The notes beneath the pieces were generated by a model. The model worked only from the letters and a program-made list of their open reading frames with translations, made no database searches and was not told the origin of the DNA. Both the position numbers and the translations under genes were made by a program. From Rhodococcus jostii RHA1 (lineage in GTDB: Bacteria > Actinomycetota > Actinomycetes > Mycobacteriales > Mycobacteriaceae), in NCBI RefSeq assembly GCF_000014565.1, contig NC_008268.1, positions 2,046,001 through 2,110,000 of the forward strand: a DNA stretch of 64,000 nucleotides, read 5' to 3'. Positions 38,201 through 47,947 of this stretch are shown here, piece by piece (positions within the stretch are counted from its first letter, which is position 1; every line of letters starts with the position of its first letter).

Positions 38201-38753
38201 CCTTGACGCTGTGCAGGTCCTTCTCGGTGCCCTTGTCGACGGAGTGGTCGAAGTAGACGCCGGGGGAACGCACCAGCTGCGAGACCACGACACGCTCGGT
38301 GCCGTTGATGATGAACGTGCCCTTGTCGGTCATCATCGGGAAGTCGCCCATGAAGACCGTCTGGCTCTTGATCTCACCGGTGTTGTTGTTGATGAACTCC
38401 GCGGTGACGAACAACGGCGCCGCGTAGGTCATGTCTTTGTCTTTGCACTCGTCCGTCGAGGCCTTCACCTCGTCGAAGCGCGGGTCCGAGAAGGACAGAG
38501 ACATCGAGCCCGAGAAATCCTCGATCGGGGAAAGCTCCGCGAGAATGTCCTCGAGACCGCCGGAGATTGCGCTGTCGCCACGAGCGGCGGCGCGTTCGCG
38601 CCAGCTCTGCGCACCGATCAACCACTCGAACGAATCGGTTTGTACATCAAGAAGCCCGGGAACTTCGAGGGGTTCGCGAATCTTTGCGAACGAAACCCTC
38701 TTCGGGGCTCCGGGGATTCCGGAAACTGCCTTGGTCTGGCTAGAGACTGCCAA
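35265..38753 (-). CDS. rpoB: DNA-directed RNA polymerase subunit beta
   Basis: This 1162-residue subunit of RNA polymerase is full length and matches mycobacterial RpoB throughout. The rifampicin pocket reads [19 protein letters not shown] followed by RRLSALGP, with D422, H432 and S437 (E. coli D516, H526, S531) all wild type, so no rifampicin-resistance change is visible there. I chose the TTG at 38753, giving [12 protein letters not shown], because GGAAGG lies 7 nt upstream; a GTG at 38771 would add six residues (VLEGRI), the same ambiguity known for mycobacterial rpoB. The upstream gap to the divergent MmpL gene should contain its promoters. Confidence 0.99.
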   Translation of the reverse strand: MAVSSQTKAVSGIPGAPKRVSFAKIREPLEVPGLLDVQTDSFEWLIGAQSWRERAAARGDSAISGGLEDILAELSPIEDFSGSMSLSFSDPRFDEVKASTDECKDKDMTYAAPLFVTAEFINNNTGEIKSQTVFMGDFPMMTDKGTFIINGTERVVVSQLVRSPGVYFDHSVDKGTEKDLHSVKVIPGRGAWLEFDVDKRDTVGVRIDRKRRQPVTVLLKALGWTTEQITERFGFSEILMATLEKDNTAGTDEALLDIYRKLRPGEPPTKESAQTLLENLFFKDKRYDLARVGRYKINKKLGLNLGQPIVASTLTEEDIVATIEYLVRLHAGDTEMTAPGGSAVPVEVDDIDHFGNRRLRTVGELIQNQIRVGLSRMERVVRERMTTQDVEAITPQTLINIRPVVAAIKEFFGTSQLSQFMDQNNPLSGLTHKRRLSALGPGGLSRERAGLEVRDVHPSHYGRMCPIETPEGPNIGLIGSLSVYARVNPFGFIETPYRKVENGQVTDQVDYLTADEEDRHVVAQANSALDANGHFTDDRILVRRKGGEVEFVSSAEIDYMDVSPRQMVSVATAMIPFLEHDDANRALMGANMQRQAVPLVRSEAPLVGTGMELRAAVDAGDVIVTEKTGVVEEVSADYVTVMADDGSRKTYRMRKFARSNQGTCANQRPIVDEGQRVEFGQVLADGPCTENGEMALGKNLLVAIMPWEGHNYEDAIILSQRLVEEDVLTSIHIEEHEIDARDTKLGAEEITRDIPNVSDEVLADLDERGIIRIGAEVRDGDVLVGKVTPKGETELTPEERLLRAIFGEKAREVRDTSLKVPHGETGKVIGIRVFSRDDDDDLPPGVNELVRVYVAQKRKIQDGDKLAGRHGNKGVIGKILPQEDMPFLPDGTPVDIILNTHGVPRRMNIGQILETHLGWIGKTGWNVQIAGDGSRPDWAEQLPEEMLSAPADSNIATPVFDGAKEDELTGLLGSTLPNRDGEVMVASDGKATLFDGRSGEPFPYPVSVGYMYIIKLHHLVDDKIHARSTGPYSMITQQPLGGKAQFGGQRFGEMECWAMQAYGAAYTLQELLTIKSDDVVGRVKVYEAIVKGENIPEPGIPESFKVLLKELQSLCLNVEVLSSDGAAIAMADGDDEDLERAAANLGINLSRNEAATVDDLAN

Positions 38754-38771
38754 GATGCGTCCTTCCAGCAC

Positions 38772-39181
38772 CTCACGCGGGCCGCTCTTGCTGTTGCGAC
38801 CGCCGCTGTATCTGCTTCGAATTTCGCTGGTCACAACCCGAACGAAACTCGTCACAGTTGCTGAAGAGTGAATCACTTCGCAGCGGTGCGGACGAGGGGT
38901 GGACAGGAGGCAGCCAGCGCAACGTCCAAAAGTACACCCAAACTCAGTAGATGTCGAGTCGGGCACCCGAAACAGCACCCAGCCGGGCGCTTGGCCACGC
39001 GTCACTGCGCATGTTCACGCATCAGAGTGACGCGTGATCATCGCGGCGTCAAGAGTTAGGGGGCGTGTCGCGTCGTTTCGCGAGGCCCGGGGACTGTTCC
39101 CGCCGCCCCTTCCCAGCCGCTGACGGGCGGTGAACAATATGCGCACGCGATCGCCGTCGATTTCGCGAGGGAAGCAGAGCC
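38772..39181. promoter_or_regulatory. Divergent rpoB / mmpL promoter region with an 11-bp inverted repeat
   Basis: This 410-bp gene-free stretch separates rpoB from the MmpL gene and must contain both promoters. Its clearest feature is a perfect inverted repeat, CACGCGTCACT at 38996–39006 and AGTGACGCGTG at 39026–39036, separated by 19 bp that hold a smaller TGCG/CGCA repeat. It could be an operator pair or a hairpin. I could not assign -10/-35 boxes with confidence. Confidence 0.6.
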
Positions 39182-41344
39182 GTGACGCGCTGGAGTTCGT
39201 TCGTCGTCGCCCGTCCGAAGCTGGTACTCGCCGCCACGGTGCTGCTGGTGCTGCTCGGTGGGGCGTGGGGATCGGGCGTGTTCGACCGGCTGAGCCTCGG
39301 CGGGTACACCGATCCGGGCAGCGAGTCCGCGGGCGTCGAGCGCCTGATCGAGGGGACGTTCGGACGGCAGACCCCCGATCTGGCGGTCGCCTACCACGCA
39401 CGTCCGGGTTCGACGATCGACGACCTCGGGCCCGAGGTGGCCGCCCACCTCGCGCAGATCGACCCCGGCATGCTCGCCAGCACTCCCCTGTCGTACTGGT
39501 CGGCGCCGCCGCAGGCGAAGGAGTTCCTGAGGTCCACCGACGGCACCGAGGGACTGGTGGTGCTGTCGCTGAGCGGCGACGAGAACACTCGCATCGCGGC
39601 GTACCACGATCTCGGACCCCTGCTGGTCATCGACGGCACGGATGCGGAGTTCAGCGGCTTCAGCGCGGCCGCCAACGCCTTCAACGAGGTGTCCGAGAGT
39701 GATCTGCTGCGAGCCGAGGCGGTCTCGTTCCCGCTTCTGCTGCTTCTTCTGCTCGTCATCTTCGGCGGCCTCGTCGGCGCGGCCGTCCCGCTGTGCGTCG
39801 GCGGCCTCGCGATCCTCGGCGCCCTCGGCGCCCTGCGCGTGATCTCGTACTTCACCGAGGTCAGCGCATTCTCGGTGAACATCGCGAGCCTCGTCGGGCT
39901 CGGCATGTCCATCGACTACGGATTGTTCGTGGTGACCCGGTTCCGCGAGGAGCTGCGGTCCGGGGCCCGCACCGACGACGCCGTCCGCCGGACCCTCGCC
40001 ACGGCCGGCCGGACCGTGGGATTCTCCGCGCTCCTCCTCGTGTGCGGTTTCGTGGGCATGCTCGTGTTCCCCCAGGCCATCGTCCGGTCGTTCGCCTACG
40101 GCGGGATGGCAGCCATCGGGATCGCCGCCGTGCTGTCGCTGTCGGCGCTGCCCGCGGCACTCGCGCTGCTCGGGCCGCGCATCAACTCGCTGACGTGGCG
40201 ACCGGGTGTGGTCGAACGCGGCGAAGACCGGGCGCACCGGTTCTGGGGCGGCGTCGCCGCCCGCGTCATGCGGCGACCTGTCCCGATCGCGACGGCCATC
40301 GTCGCGGGGTTGCTCGTGCTCGCCGCGCCGCTCACAGGCGCGTCGCTGGGTGATCTCGACCACACCGGATTGCCCGTGGCTCACCCGCTCCGGCTCGCCG
40401 TCCAGGATCTCGCCACCGACTTCCCACTCGCCAACAACGGGGCGACGCTCGTCCTGCAGGGCAGCGACGGCAAGGCACCGCCGCCGGCCGCCACGGCGGA
40501 GTTCTTCCGGGCGACGGCCGCGGTCGACGGCGTCCAGCGGGTGGTCCCGGTCGGCGCGACCGACACGTTCGTCGCCATCCGGGCCATCTTCGACGACGCC
40601 GACCGCACCACGGGGGCCATGGCGACCGCCGCCGCACTGCGCGACCTCCCGCCCCCGGAGGGCACCGAGAAGATGCTGGGCGGGTTGAACGCCCTGACCG
40701 CCGACGGACTGGACGCGATGGCCGCGGGACTGCCGTGGATGATCGGGATCATGGTGGCCGTCACCTTCGTGTTGATGCTGCTGGCGTTCCGGTCCGTGGT
40801 GCTGCCCCTGAAGGCGATCGCGATGGCCACCCTGAGCCTCGCCGCCTCGTTCGGCGTGCTCACGTGGATCTTCGAGGACGGTCACGGTGCGGAATTTCTC
40901 GGTGTGACGCCGGGGCCGCTGCCCGCGACGATGGTCGTCCTCATCATCGCAGTGGTGTTCGGGCTCTCCACCGACTACGAGATCTTCCTGATGTCACGGA
41001 TGGTCGAGGCCCACGACAACGGTGCGTCGACCGAGGAGGCCGTGCGGATCGGCACCGCACATACGGGACGCATCGTGACGGCGGCCGCCGCGCTGCTGAT
41101 CGTCGTCACCGGCGCGTTCACGCTCTCGGAACTGACGATGATGCGATTCATCGGGCTCGGCATGATCGTCGCGCTGGTCATCGACGCCACCGTCATCCGC
41201 ATGATGCTGGTGCCCGCCCTGGTGAAGCTGATGGGTGAGGCAAACTGGTGGGCGCCGGGATTCCTGGCGCGGAAGACACCTACCCCCGGTTCACCGGAGT
41301 ATCCGAAACCGTCACCGCAACAACAGATTCCCATCCAATCGTGA
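39182..41344 (+). CDS. MMPL family RND transporter
   Basis: This 720-residue inner-membrane protein has two repeats, each with an extracytoplasmic domain followed by five or more helices. The MMPL proton-relay signatures are present: GLGMSIDYGLFVVTRFREE in the first repeat and FGLSTDYEIFLMSRMVEAH in the second. Such proteins flip lipids or siderophores to the cell envelope in mycolic-acid bacteria. The start is GTG at 39182; the protein opens MTRWSSFVVARPKLVL directly into helix 1. The cargo is unknown. It is divergent from rpoB, and a 17-bp hairpin overlaps its stop. Confidence 0.93.
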   Translation: MTRWSSFVVARPKLVLAATVLLVLLGGAWGSGVFDRLSLGGYTDPGSESAGVERLIEGTFGRQTPDLAVAYHARPGSTIDDLGPEVAAHLAQIDPGMLASTPLSYWSAPPQAKEFLRSTDGTEGLVVLSLSGDENTRIAAYHDLGPLLVIDGTDAEFSGFSAAANAFNEVSESDLLRAEAVSFPLLLLLLLVIFGGLVGAAVPLCVGGLAILGALGALRVISYFTEVSAFSVNIASLVGLGMSIDYGLFVVTRFREELRSGARTDDAVRRTLATAGRTVGFSALLLVCGFVGMLVFPQAIVRSFAYGGMAAIGIAAVLSLSALPAALALLGPRINSLTWRPGVVERGEDRAHRFWGGVAARVMRRPVPIATAIVAGLLVLAAPLTGASLGDLDHTGLPVAHPLRLAVQDLATDFPLANNGATLVLQGSDGKAPPPAATAEFFRATAAVDGVQRVVPVGATDTFVAIRAIFDDADRTTGAMATAAALRDLPPPEGTEKMLGGLNALTADGLDAMAAGLPWMIGIMVAVTFVLMLLAFRSVVLPLKAIAMATLSLAASFGVLTWIFEDGHGAEFLGVTPGPLPATMVVLIIAVVFGLSTDYEIFLMSRMVEAHDNGASTEEAVRIGTAHTGRIVTAAAALLIVVTGAFTLSELTMMRFIGLGMIVALVIDATVIRMMLVPALVKLMGEANWWAPGFLARKTPTPGSPEYPKPSPQQQIPIQS

Positions 41345-41363
41345 AGACGATCGGATGGGAATC
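41326..41363 (+). terminator. Terminator hairpin overlapping the MmpL stop codon
   Basis: Arms at 41326–41342 and 41347–41363 pair over 17 positions with one A·C mismatch and a GAAG loop. The stop codon TGA (41342–41344) lies at the loop edge, so the hairpin includes the last five codons. No T-run follows. It separates the gene from the convergent mce operon. Confidence 0.75.
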
Positions 41364-41452
41364 GGTTCACTCTGCCGGAGAGGGCAATTCAACGCCCACC
41401 CATTCCGGAGCACACGGATCCCGTTCCGGCTCAATTCTTTCCGGGTGGCAGA

Positions 41453-42343
41453 TCAGCCCTCGCTGTCGGAGATGTCGGACAGCACCCACTTGCCGTCGAT
41501 CTTCTCCATCTTGATCGACAACGGGGTCGCAGCACTGCCCTGAGCCACGGCGTCACCGGTGGCGCTGACGTTCATGTGCGCGAGCAACTCGGCGCGGTCG
41601 CCGTCGAGCATCGTGACCCCGATGTCGGTGACGGAGGCCTGGGTGGCCGTCTTGGTCTGGATGGCCGCCTGCTTGGTGGTGTCGGCGGTCGAATCGAACT
41701 CGTCACGCTTGGCGTCGTCGAGGTAGCCCCGCGCCTTCTCGAAGTCCTGATCGATCGTTTCGTAGCTGTACGTGTACAACGTCTCGATCGCCTCGGTTCC
41801 CGCCTTGGTCACCTCGGCGGTGGCACCTTCGTCGACCCAGGCGGTGTTCGTGATGTCTGCGCCGGGCTTGAAAGCCGCGACCACCGCGAACACCCCGAGC
41901 ACCACCGCCACAGCTCCGAGGATCCCGACGAGCTTCCAGGTGATCCGACTGGACCCGCTGTCGGCCGCCGCGGTCTCGGCGGCGGCGGGGGCCTGCTGCT
42001 TGCTGATGCGCGGTTGAAGGTTGGGCACCTTCGCCTTTCCCACCGACGCGGCCTTCGCCGTCGACACCGGCTTGGCCAACGACACAGTCGTGTCCGTGTC
42101 GGGGGTCTTCGCCGTCTCGGCGGACGTGGTCGAGGAGGCTGCTGCTGCTGCGGTCGTCGCGGCCTCGGCCTTCGCCACCGGTTCCGTCTTCTTCGCCGGT
42201 TCCGTCGTCGTCACCGGCTCCGTCTCAGTGACCGGGGTTTCCGATCGAGGCGGCTTGGACGCTGCCTGACGGGTCCCCGCCACGCGCGGACGCCTGCCCT
42301 TTGCAGCGCTGTCCGGCACGTTGTTTCGGCGCTTGGGGGGCAT
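41453..42343 (-). CDS. Mce-associated membrane protein
   Basis: This 296-residue protein has a ~130-residue low-complexity N-terminus rich in Ala, Thr, Pro and Lys, one membrane helix (about residues 136–158, WKLVGILGAVAVVLGVFAVVAAF) and a periplasmic-side domain with WVDEGATAEVTKAGTEAIETLYTYSYETIDQDFEKARGYL. That last region is the Mas/Mce-associated family pattern. Such proteins stabilise or assist Mce lipid importers. It is the last gene of the mce operon, 79 bp after the previous Mce-associated gene. Confidence 0.85.
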   Translation of the reverse strand: MPPKRRNNVPDSAAKGRRPRVAGTRQAASKPPRSETPVTETEPVTTTEPAKKTEPVAKAEAATTAAAAASSTTSAETAKTPDTDTTVSLAKPVSTAKAASVGKAKVPNLQPRISKQQAPAAAETAAADSGSSRITWKLVGILGAVAVVLGVFAVVAAFKPGADITNTAWVDEGATAEVTKAGTEAIETLYTYSYETIDQDFEKARGYLDDAKRDEFDSTADTTKQAAIQTKTATQASVTDIGVTMLDGDRAELLAHMNVSATGDAVAQGSAATPLSIKMEKIDGKWVLSDISDSEG

Positions 42344-42422
42344 AGTTCACCACTTTCTCATTGCACGACGAGCTGTCGTCGACGTGGACACCGCAGCGAC
42401 ACGCCGCCGCGGCACATCAGGA

Positions 42423-43100
42423 CTACTGACCGCCGCTGTCGCCTTCGGGCGCCTGTTCGGCCGGCGCCTGCTCGGCGGGAGCCGGTTCGGCAGGGGCTGG
42501 GGCGGGGGCAGCGCCGTCGGCGGGCACGGGACCGCTCTCGAGCGGAATACGCCCGCCCACCGGTTCGACCGACGAGGCCTTCCAGACCCCGTCCACGTCC
42601 TGGACGTCCATCCGCATCGTCACCTTGGCCTTGTCGAAGCGGTCGGGCCACGTGGTGGTGACTGCCACGACGACCAGCGCCTTCGCGGTGCCGTCGTCGG
42701 TGTTCAGTTCCGTGAGTGTGCCCTGGATCAGCTCGGCCTTGCTCGCCGCACCCGACTGACGCATCTGGTCGGTGAACCCGTCCATCGTCGCCTGGAGGTC
42801 CTGGTTCATCTTGTCGCCCGTGATCGACGACTTCATGTTCTCGAAGGATCCGTCGAGGTCTTTCGAATCGACCGAGTTGAGGTTGACCGCGGCCTGCTGT
42901 GCGCCTGTCAACGCGGAATCGCGTGCGTCGGCGATCGGCTTGTCCACGAAGAGAGCGCGCGCCCACCCGAAGCCAAACCATCCGGCTGCGACAACCGCGA
43001 TCACCACCAGTGCGGTCACCGCAGCAAACGAGGCCTTCAGAGTTCTGTCCTTCCCCGGAGTCGGTTGTCCCGACTCCGGGGGCGTGGTAATTCGCGTCAC
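42423..43100 (-). CDS. Mce-associated membrane protein
   Basis: This 225-residue protein has one N-terminal membrane helix (about residues 24–46), an extracytoplasmic domain (NLNSVDSKDLDGSFENMKSSITGDKM) typical of Mce-associated proteins, and a Pro/Ala/Glu-rich tail (about 190–225). It follows mceF by 53 bp and belongs to the same operon. It probably acts with the Mce complex in lipid uptake; direct evidence for its role is lacking. Confidence 0.87.
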   Translation of the reverse strand: MTRITTPPESGQPTPGKDRTLKASFAAVTALVVIAVVAAGWFGFGWARALFVDKPIADARDSALTGAQQAAVNLNSVDSKDLDGSFENMKSSITGDKMNQDLQATMDGFTDQMRQSGAASKAELIQGTLTELNTDDGTAKALVVVAVTTTWPDRFDKAKVTMRMDVQDVDGVWKASSVEPVGGRIPLESGPVPADGAAPAPAPAEPAPAEQAPAEQAPEGDSGGQ

Positions 43101-43153
43101 ACCAATACCCTACTGATTGTTTTCTTCTACTCGCCCTCGGTCGGGACCGAATG

Positions 43154-44401
43154 CTACTTGGGAGTAACCCCGAGGAGCGGCGCGAGCTGCGTTGCGATGG
43201 GATTCAAGTTGAGAGTGTCAGGCATGACCTTCGGCTTGAAATCCCACGGCTGGATCGTGTCCGGATCGGCGAACACGATGCGGTCTGCACTTCGCACACC
43301 CGTCACGCTTCCCTGGGGAGCGTCGCAGTTGGCCTTCGTGTTGTACGGGAAGTCCTGCTGGGTGTCGTCGAAGTTCGGGTCCTGCCGCTTCATCTCCGCC
43401 AGGATCTCCTGTGTCCCCTCGTAACCGAGTGTGCACGGCGGCGGATTGTTGGTTTCCAGGACGATGCCCTGATGCACCGTGCCGTCGCCGGGGGCCACGG
43501 TCGACGCGGACGCCGCGATGGCAGGGAGGAACATCAGGATCGGCCGCAGCGCGATCGCCTGCGGAGCCAGCTTGTCGCCGACCGCGGCGAGGTTCGTCAG
43601 GTCGGTGGTGAGACTCGGACCGATCTGGTTCACCAGCAGACCGATCTCGTCGCTCGCCGGAATTCCCTTGTCGATGATCGCGCGGAGATCGGGGTCGCTG
43701 GTCCGCAGCTGCGCCGCAACCGCGTCGAGGTCCGAACTGAACTGGACGATCGCGGAGGACTGATCGGACTGCGTCGCCAGCACCGTCTGGCTGTCCCGGA
43801 TGAGGGCCAGCGTTTGCGGGAGAACGTCGAGTCCGTCCTTCGTCAGCGTCGACAGAGAATCCGCGAGTGTCTGCAGATCCTCGCCCTTGCCGTTGAATGC
43901 CGTCCCCAGCTGGGTGACGACCGTGCGCAGCGAATCGACCGGAACCGACCGGACCAGACCGTCGGTAGCCATCAGCACCTGCTCGACCGGAACCGGTGTC
44001 GACGTGTCGGCCTCGGTGATCACCGAGCCCTGTTCGAGGAACGGCCCCTGGTCACTGTCGGGCTGAAGGTCCACGTACTGCTCACCTATCGCGGATCGGT
44101 TGGCGACGACGGCCTTGGCAGACGCCGGGATGTCGGGCCCACCCGAGGAGATCTTCAACTCGACATTGATTCCGTCCGCGGTCAGGGACAGGTCGCCGAC
44201 ACGGCCGACGGGAACTCCGCGGTACGTGACCTCGGCATTGGTGAAGATCCCGCCGGAGTCCTTGAACTGCGCGTTCACGTCGTACTCACCGAACCCGAGC
44301 AGGTTGTCGAGGCGGACGTACTTGGCGCCGACGTAGACCAGCCCGAGCATCGCCACGATGGCGAACGCGACGAGCTGGATCCTGACCAGTCGTGACCTCA
44401 C
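43154..44401 (-). CDS. mceF: MCE family protein MceF
   Basis: This 415-residue protein has an N-terminal membrane anchor (LVAFAIVAMLGLVYVGAKYV), the MCE/MlaD domain (YDVNAQFKDSGGIFTNAEVTYRGVPVGRVGDL) and a long helical region rich in Leu/Asp/Thr heptads. The sixth Mce subunit probably forms part of a hetero-hexameric lipid channel across the periplasm-like space. The GTG at 44401 overlaps the mceE stop by 4 bp (GTGA); longer upstream frames are spurious. Confidence 0.93.
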   Translation of the reverse strand: MRSRLVRIQLVAFAIVAMLGLVYVGAKYVRLDNLLGFGEYDVNAQFKDSGGIFTNAEVTYRGVPVGRVGDLSLTADGINVELKISSGGPDIPASAKAVVANRSAIGEQYVDLQPDSDQGPFLEQGSVITEADTSTPVPVEQVLMATDGLVRSVPVDSLRTVVTQLGTAFNGKGEDLQTLADSLSTLTKDGLDVLPQTLALIRDSQTVLATQSDQSSAIVQFSSDLDAVAAQLRTSDPDLRAIIDKGIPASDEIGLLVNQIGPSLTTDLTNLAAVGDKLAPQAIALRPILMFLPAIAASASTVAPGDGTVHQGIVLETNNPPPCTLGYEGTQEILAEMKRQDPNFDDTQQDFPYNTKANCDAPQGSVTGVRSADRIVFADPDTIQPWDFKPKVMPDTLNLNPIATQLAPLLGVTPK

Positions 44402-45699
44402 TGTCCACCCCCTATTCCGAACTGCTCCAGCAGTCCCCCGAGCGGGTTCTGCGGCGACGGCGCTGCGCCGTCCGTCGTGCCGTTCCCTGCGCCACCGTTG
44501 CCTGCCGCAGGCGCGGTGCCGGGGAGACCCGGGATCCGCAGGCCCGTCGGGGCGGGGATGATCGGCGGAATCGGCAGCAGCGAAACCGTCGGCCATCCCG
44601 GCTTGGGTCCGTTGCCGTTGTAGTACGGGTTCGAGGGATCGACGATCGGCTTGGGCTCACCGAACTTCGGCGGCACGTACACCGGATCGCCCTGACCGAC
44701 GCCGAGGGCGCTGAGCGCATCGCCGATCTGCAGGTCGACCGTGAGGAACAGGTTGACCGATCCGCCGAGCGCGATCTTCTCGACGCCGTCCGGGAACGGA
44801 ACGGTCGGGATGAACGCCAGCGAATTGGGCAGGTCGTCGCCGGACTCGGCGAGCGCCTTCAGCGTCGGCCGCAGCGCGAGGAGGTCCGCGATCAGATCGT
44901 TCTTCGACCGGTTGATCACGTCCGTGCCGACGGTGCCGAGCCGGTCCAGTTGCGTGAGCATCTGGGTGAGCTGCGGACGCTGCTCGTTGAGCACTTCGGC
45001 GGCGATCGGGAGCTGGTCGAGGATGAGCCCGATCTTCTCGTTCTGTTCGTTCACCCGGGTGGTCAGGGCGTCGAGGCCGTCCAGGGCGCGGGTGATGTCG
45101 TCGCGCTGCTGGTTGAGACCGTCGATGAGCGTGTTCGCCTGCTCGAGAAGTCCCCGGACACGATCCTCACGCCCGTCGAGTGCGGTGGTCAGTTCGTGCA
45201 CGATCGGCTGCAACTGGCCGACGCCGCCGCCGTTGAGCAGCAGTGACAGCGCGCCGAGTACCTGCTCGATCTCCGTGGCGTGCCGGGTGCGATCGAGCGA
45301 GATCGTGTCGCCGTCCTCGAGCCGCGCGGGATCCTTGTCTTCCGGCGGTTCGGACAGCTGCACGAACTTCTCGCCGAGCAGGTTGGTCTGCTCGATGGCG
45401 GCGACCGCGTTGGCCGCGAGATCGACGGACGAGTCGAGGACGACCTCCACATCCGCCGTCCAGCCGTCCGGCGCCACCTTGATCGTTTCGACCCGGCCCA
45501 CCGGAACACCGTCGACCTTGACCGCGGACTGCGGGACGAGGTCGAGGACGTCGTCGAACTGAATCGTCAGGTGCATCGGGTGGTCACCGATATCCGGACC
45601 GCCCGGCAGCGGAACTCCGTAGATTCCCTCCGACGAGCAGGACGTCACTGCGATGGCGACGGCGCACGCACCGGCGCCGAGGATTACCGACCGCTTCAT
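44398..45699 (-). CDS. mceE: MCE family lipoprotein MceE
   Basis: This 433-residue lipoprotein has a signal peptide ending in VTSC (Cys21), an MCE domain ([31 protein letters not shown]), a helical needle region and a Pro/Gly-rich C-terminus. MceE is the lipoprotein subunit in Mce complexes. Both ends overlap neighbours by 4 bp, showing translational coupling. The order mceD–mceE–mceF is canonical. Confidence 0.94.
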   Translation of the reverse strand: MKRSVILGAGACAVAIAVTSCSSEGIYGVPLPGGPDIGDHPMHLTIQFDDVLDLVPQSAVKVDGVPVGRVETIKVAPDGWTADVEVVLDSSVDLAANAVAAIEQTNLLGEKFVQLSEPPEDKDPARLEDGDTISLDRTRHATEIEQVLGALSLLLNGGGVGQLQPIVHELTTALDGREDRVRGLLEQANTLIDGLNQQRDDITRALDGLDALTTRVNEQNEKIGLILDQLPIAAEVLNEQRPQLTQMLTQLDRLGTVGTDVINRSKNDLIADLLALRPTLKALAESGDDLPNSLAFIPTVPFPDGVEKIALGGSVNLFLTVDLQIGDALSALGVGQGDPVYVPPKFGEPKPIVDPSNPYYNGNGPKPGWPTVSLLPIPPIIPAPTGLRIPGLPGTAPAAGNGGAGNGTTDGAAPSPQNPLGGLLEQFGIGGGQ

Positions 45700-46952
45700 T
45701 CGCCCTCACCACCCGTTGCGCCTTCGAATCGCGGCGACACGACACCCGGCACCGTGCCGGGCGTGACCGTCCGCTGAATGTTGTCCGCACTCATGATCCC
45801 GAAGGGAAGCACGAGCGACGGCGTCTTCGCCGATTGCGTGATCTGCGACGTGATGTTGGCGCAGTTGTCGATCAGCGGCTGCATCTGACGCCCGAGTTGC
45901 TCGAAGCGCGGATCGCCGGGGACCAGCTTGCCGAGGTCGATCAACTTGCACGCGACGCCGGCCGGGTCCTGCAGATCCGGGAGCGCCAGGCGCGAGGCCA
46001 GGTTGCCGGACTCCGCGTCGTAGGAGTTGGCCAGGTTGCTGATCGCCAGCGGAAGCAGGGTCAGCGAATTGACCAGCGACTCGCGGTTGTCCGCGAGGGT
46101 CTGCGTCACCGGAACCAGATCGTCCACGTTCTCGGCGAGGATCTCCCGGTTGTCGGCCACGAACTTCGAGACGTCACCCAGGGCGATCGCCAGCTGGTTC
46201 AGGGCGGCACCGAGGTTCTCCCGCTCCCCCGCAAGGAATCCCGACAGGTCGGACAGCTGGGAGTTGAAGTCGCGGACCTGCTGATCGTTGGCCGCCAATG
46301 CACCCACGAACACCTGGAGGTTCTTGACGGTGTCGAACAGATCGCCGCGGCTCTCGTTGAGCGTGCGTGCGGCGTCGGACAACTGATTGATGCTCTGCCC
46401 CAGCGCCTCTCCGTTACCGTCGAGGTTGGCCGCGCCGGTCTCGACGAACTGTGACAACGCGCCTTCCTTGTTCGCCCCGTCCGGGCCGAGGGCGGTGGAC
46501 AGCTTCTCGATGCTCGCGTACAGCTCATCCACCTCGACGGGGGTGGCCGTGCGGTCACGCGAGATCACGGCGCCGCTCTGCATCTTGTCGCCGCCCGTGT
46601 AGGCAGGCGCGAGCTGGATGTAGCGGTCGGACACCACCGACGGCGTGACCTGCGCGGCCTTCGCGTCGGCGGGGATGTCGACGCCACGATCGACGCGCAG
46701 GTCGACCTTCACCTGGTCGCCCTGCGGTTCGACACCGTCGACGGATCCGACCTTCACACCGAGGATCCGCACATCGGAACCCTCGTAGATGCCCACCGAC
46801 TTGTCGAAGTACGCGGTGATTTTCGTGGTGCCTGCGCGGGTGAACACCCACCACAGGGCGCCCGCGATCACCAGCGCGACGATGACGATTCCCGCGATGA
46901 GGGCGATCGTGCCGCGTCCTCCGCGCTCGGCTCCATTATCGACGTCTGCCAT
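45696..46952 (-). CDS. mceD: MCE family protein MceD
   Basis: This 418-residue protein has one membrane helix ([22 protein letters not shown]) followed by the MCE domain ([31 protein letters not shown]) and a long coiled region. It starts one base into the mceC stop (TGATG arrangement). Role as part of the lipid-import channel is inferred from the family. Confidence 0.93.
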   Translation of the reverse strand: MADVDNGAERGGRGTIALIAGIVIVALVIAGALWWVFTRAGTTKITAYFDKSVGIYEGSDVRILGVKVGSVDGVEPQGDQVKVDLRVDRGVDIPADAKAAQVTPSVVSDRYIQLAPAYTGGDKMQSGAVISRDRTATPVEVDELYASIEKLSTALGPDGANKEGALSQFVETGAANLDGNGEALGQSINQLSDAARTLNESRGDLFDTVKNLQVFVGALAANDQQVRDFNSQLSDLSGFLAGERENLGAALNQLAIALGDVSKFVADNREILAENVDDLVPVTQTLADNRESLVNSLTLLPLAISNLANSYDAESGNLASRLALPDLQDPAGVACKLIDLGKLVPGDPRFEQLGRQMQPLIDNCANITSQITQSAKTPSLVLPFGIMSADNIQRTVTPGTVPGVVSPRFEGATGGEGE

Positions 46953-47947
46953 CAGTTACCCCCCAACGTGCGGACGGGATCGCGCGGACCGGGAATGTCG
47001 GGCAGACCCGGCGGCAGGAGGTTCACCACGACCTGGTCGAACCAGCGACCGTTACCGACCACGTTCGTGTACAGGCGGACGAAAGGTTCGTACAGTTTCA
47101 TCGCCTTGTCCAGGTTCTCGTTATTGGCCTTGAGGATCTCGACGACACCGTCGAGTTGTTCGAGCGCGGGACCGATGGCGGCCTCGTTGTCGCGCACGAG
47201 TCCGGTCAACTGCTGCGACAGCCGCTGAGTTCCGGTGAGCAGCTGGGAAATCGACTGCTGACGGCTGTTGAGCTCACCGAGCAGCAGACCGGCGTCGCTG
47301 ATCAACCGGTTGAATTCGGCGTTGCGGTCGGCGAGGACCTTGGTGGTCTTGCCCGTCGCGTCGAACAACTTCTGCAACTCCTGATCGCGGCTGGCGATGG
47401 TCTGAGACAGCCTGCTGACACCGTCGAGGGAGGCACGGATCTCCGTGGGAGTTCCCTCGAACGCCTGCGACAGCGTGATCATGCTCTGCGCGAGCTGATC
47501 GGAGTCGATGTCACCCACCGTCTGTGCGGCGGCCGAGAACGCCTCGATCACGTCGTACGGAGACGTGGTGCGGTCCAACGGGATCACGTCGCTCGGATTC
47601 AACGTGTCCGAGCCGCGGGGGTCGAGGGCCAGGTACTTCTGGCCCAGGATCGTCTTGATCTGGATGGACGCCGACGTCTCGTTGCCGACCCACGCATCCG
47701 ACACCTTGAAGGCGACGTCCACATGGTCGCCGTCGAGTTCGACGGACGTGACCTTGCCGACCTTCACGCCGGCGATCCGGACCTCGTTGGAGGGCTTGAG
47801 CCCCGCCGCCTCGGTGAATTCGGCGTGATAGGTGGATCCGGCGCCGATGAACGGCAGCGAATCGAGGAAGAAAGCCGACAGGGTGGCCAACAGCACCACG
47901 AGAATGCCGAGGGCACCAGCCACTGCCGGGCTGCGACGTCTGCTCAT
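46952..47947 (-). CDS. mceC: MCE family protein MceC
   Basis: This 331-residue protein has an N-terminal helix ([20 protein letters not shown]), the MCE domain ([32 protein letters not shown]) and helical repeats. The ATG at 47947 overlaps the mceB stop by 4 bp; a frame extending to 47983 is less likely. It ends with [19 protein letters not shown], typical of MceC tails. Confidence 0.93.
   Translation of the reverse strand: MSRRRSPAVAGALGILVVLLATLSAFFLDSLPFIGAGSTYHAEFTEAAGLKPSNEVRIAGVKVGKVTSVELDGDHVDVAFKVSDAWVGNETSASIQIKTILGQKYLALDPRGSDTLNPSDVIPLDRTTSPYDVIEAFSAAAQTVGDIDSDQLAQSMITLSQAFEGTPTEIRASLDGVSRLSQTIASRDQELQKLFDATGKTTKVLADRNAEFNRLISDAGLLLGELNSRQQSISQLLTGTQRLSQQLTGLVRDNEAAIGPALEQLDGVVEILKANNENLDKAMKLYEPFVRLYTNVVGNGRWFDQVVVNLLPPGLPDIPGPRDPVRTLGGN

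Noticed and set aside
35679..38864. A 1061-codon open frame antisense to rpoB
   Set aside because: It is a high-GC shadow of the rpoB codon pattern, with no recognisable domain, while rpoB on the other strand matches its family end to end.
38754..39005. Upstream extension of the rpoB frame
   Set aside because: The extra residues lack family similarity and cross the promoter region; a good ribosome-binding site supports the internal TTG.
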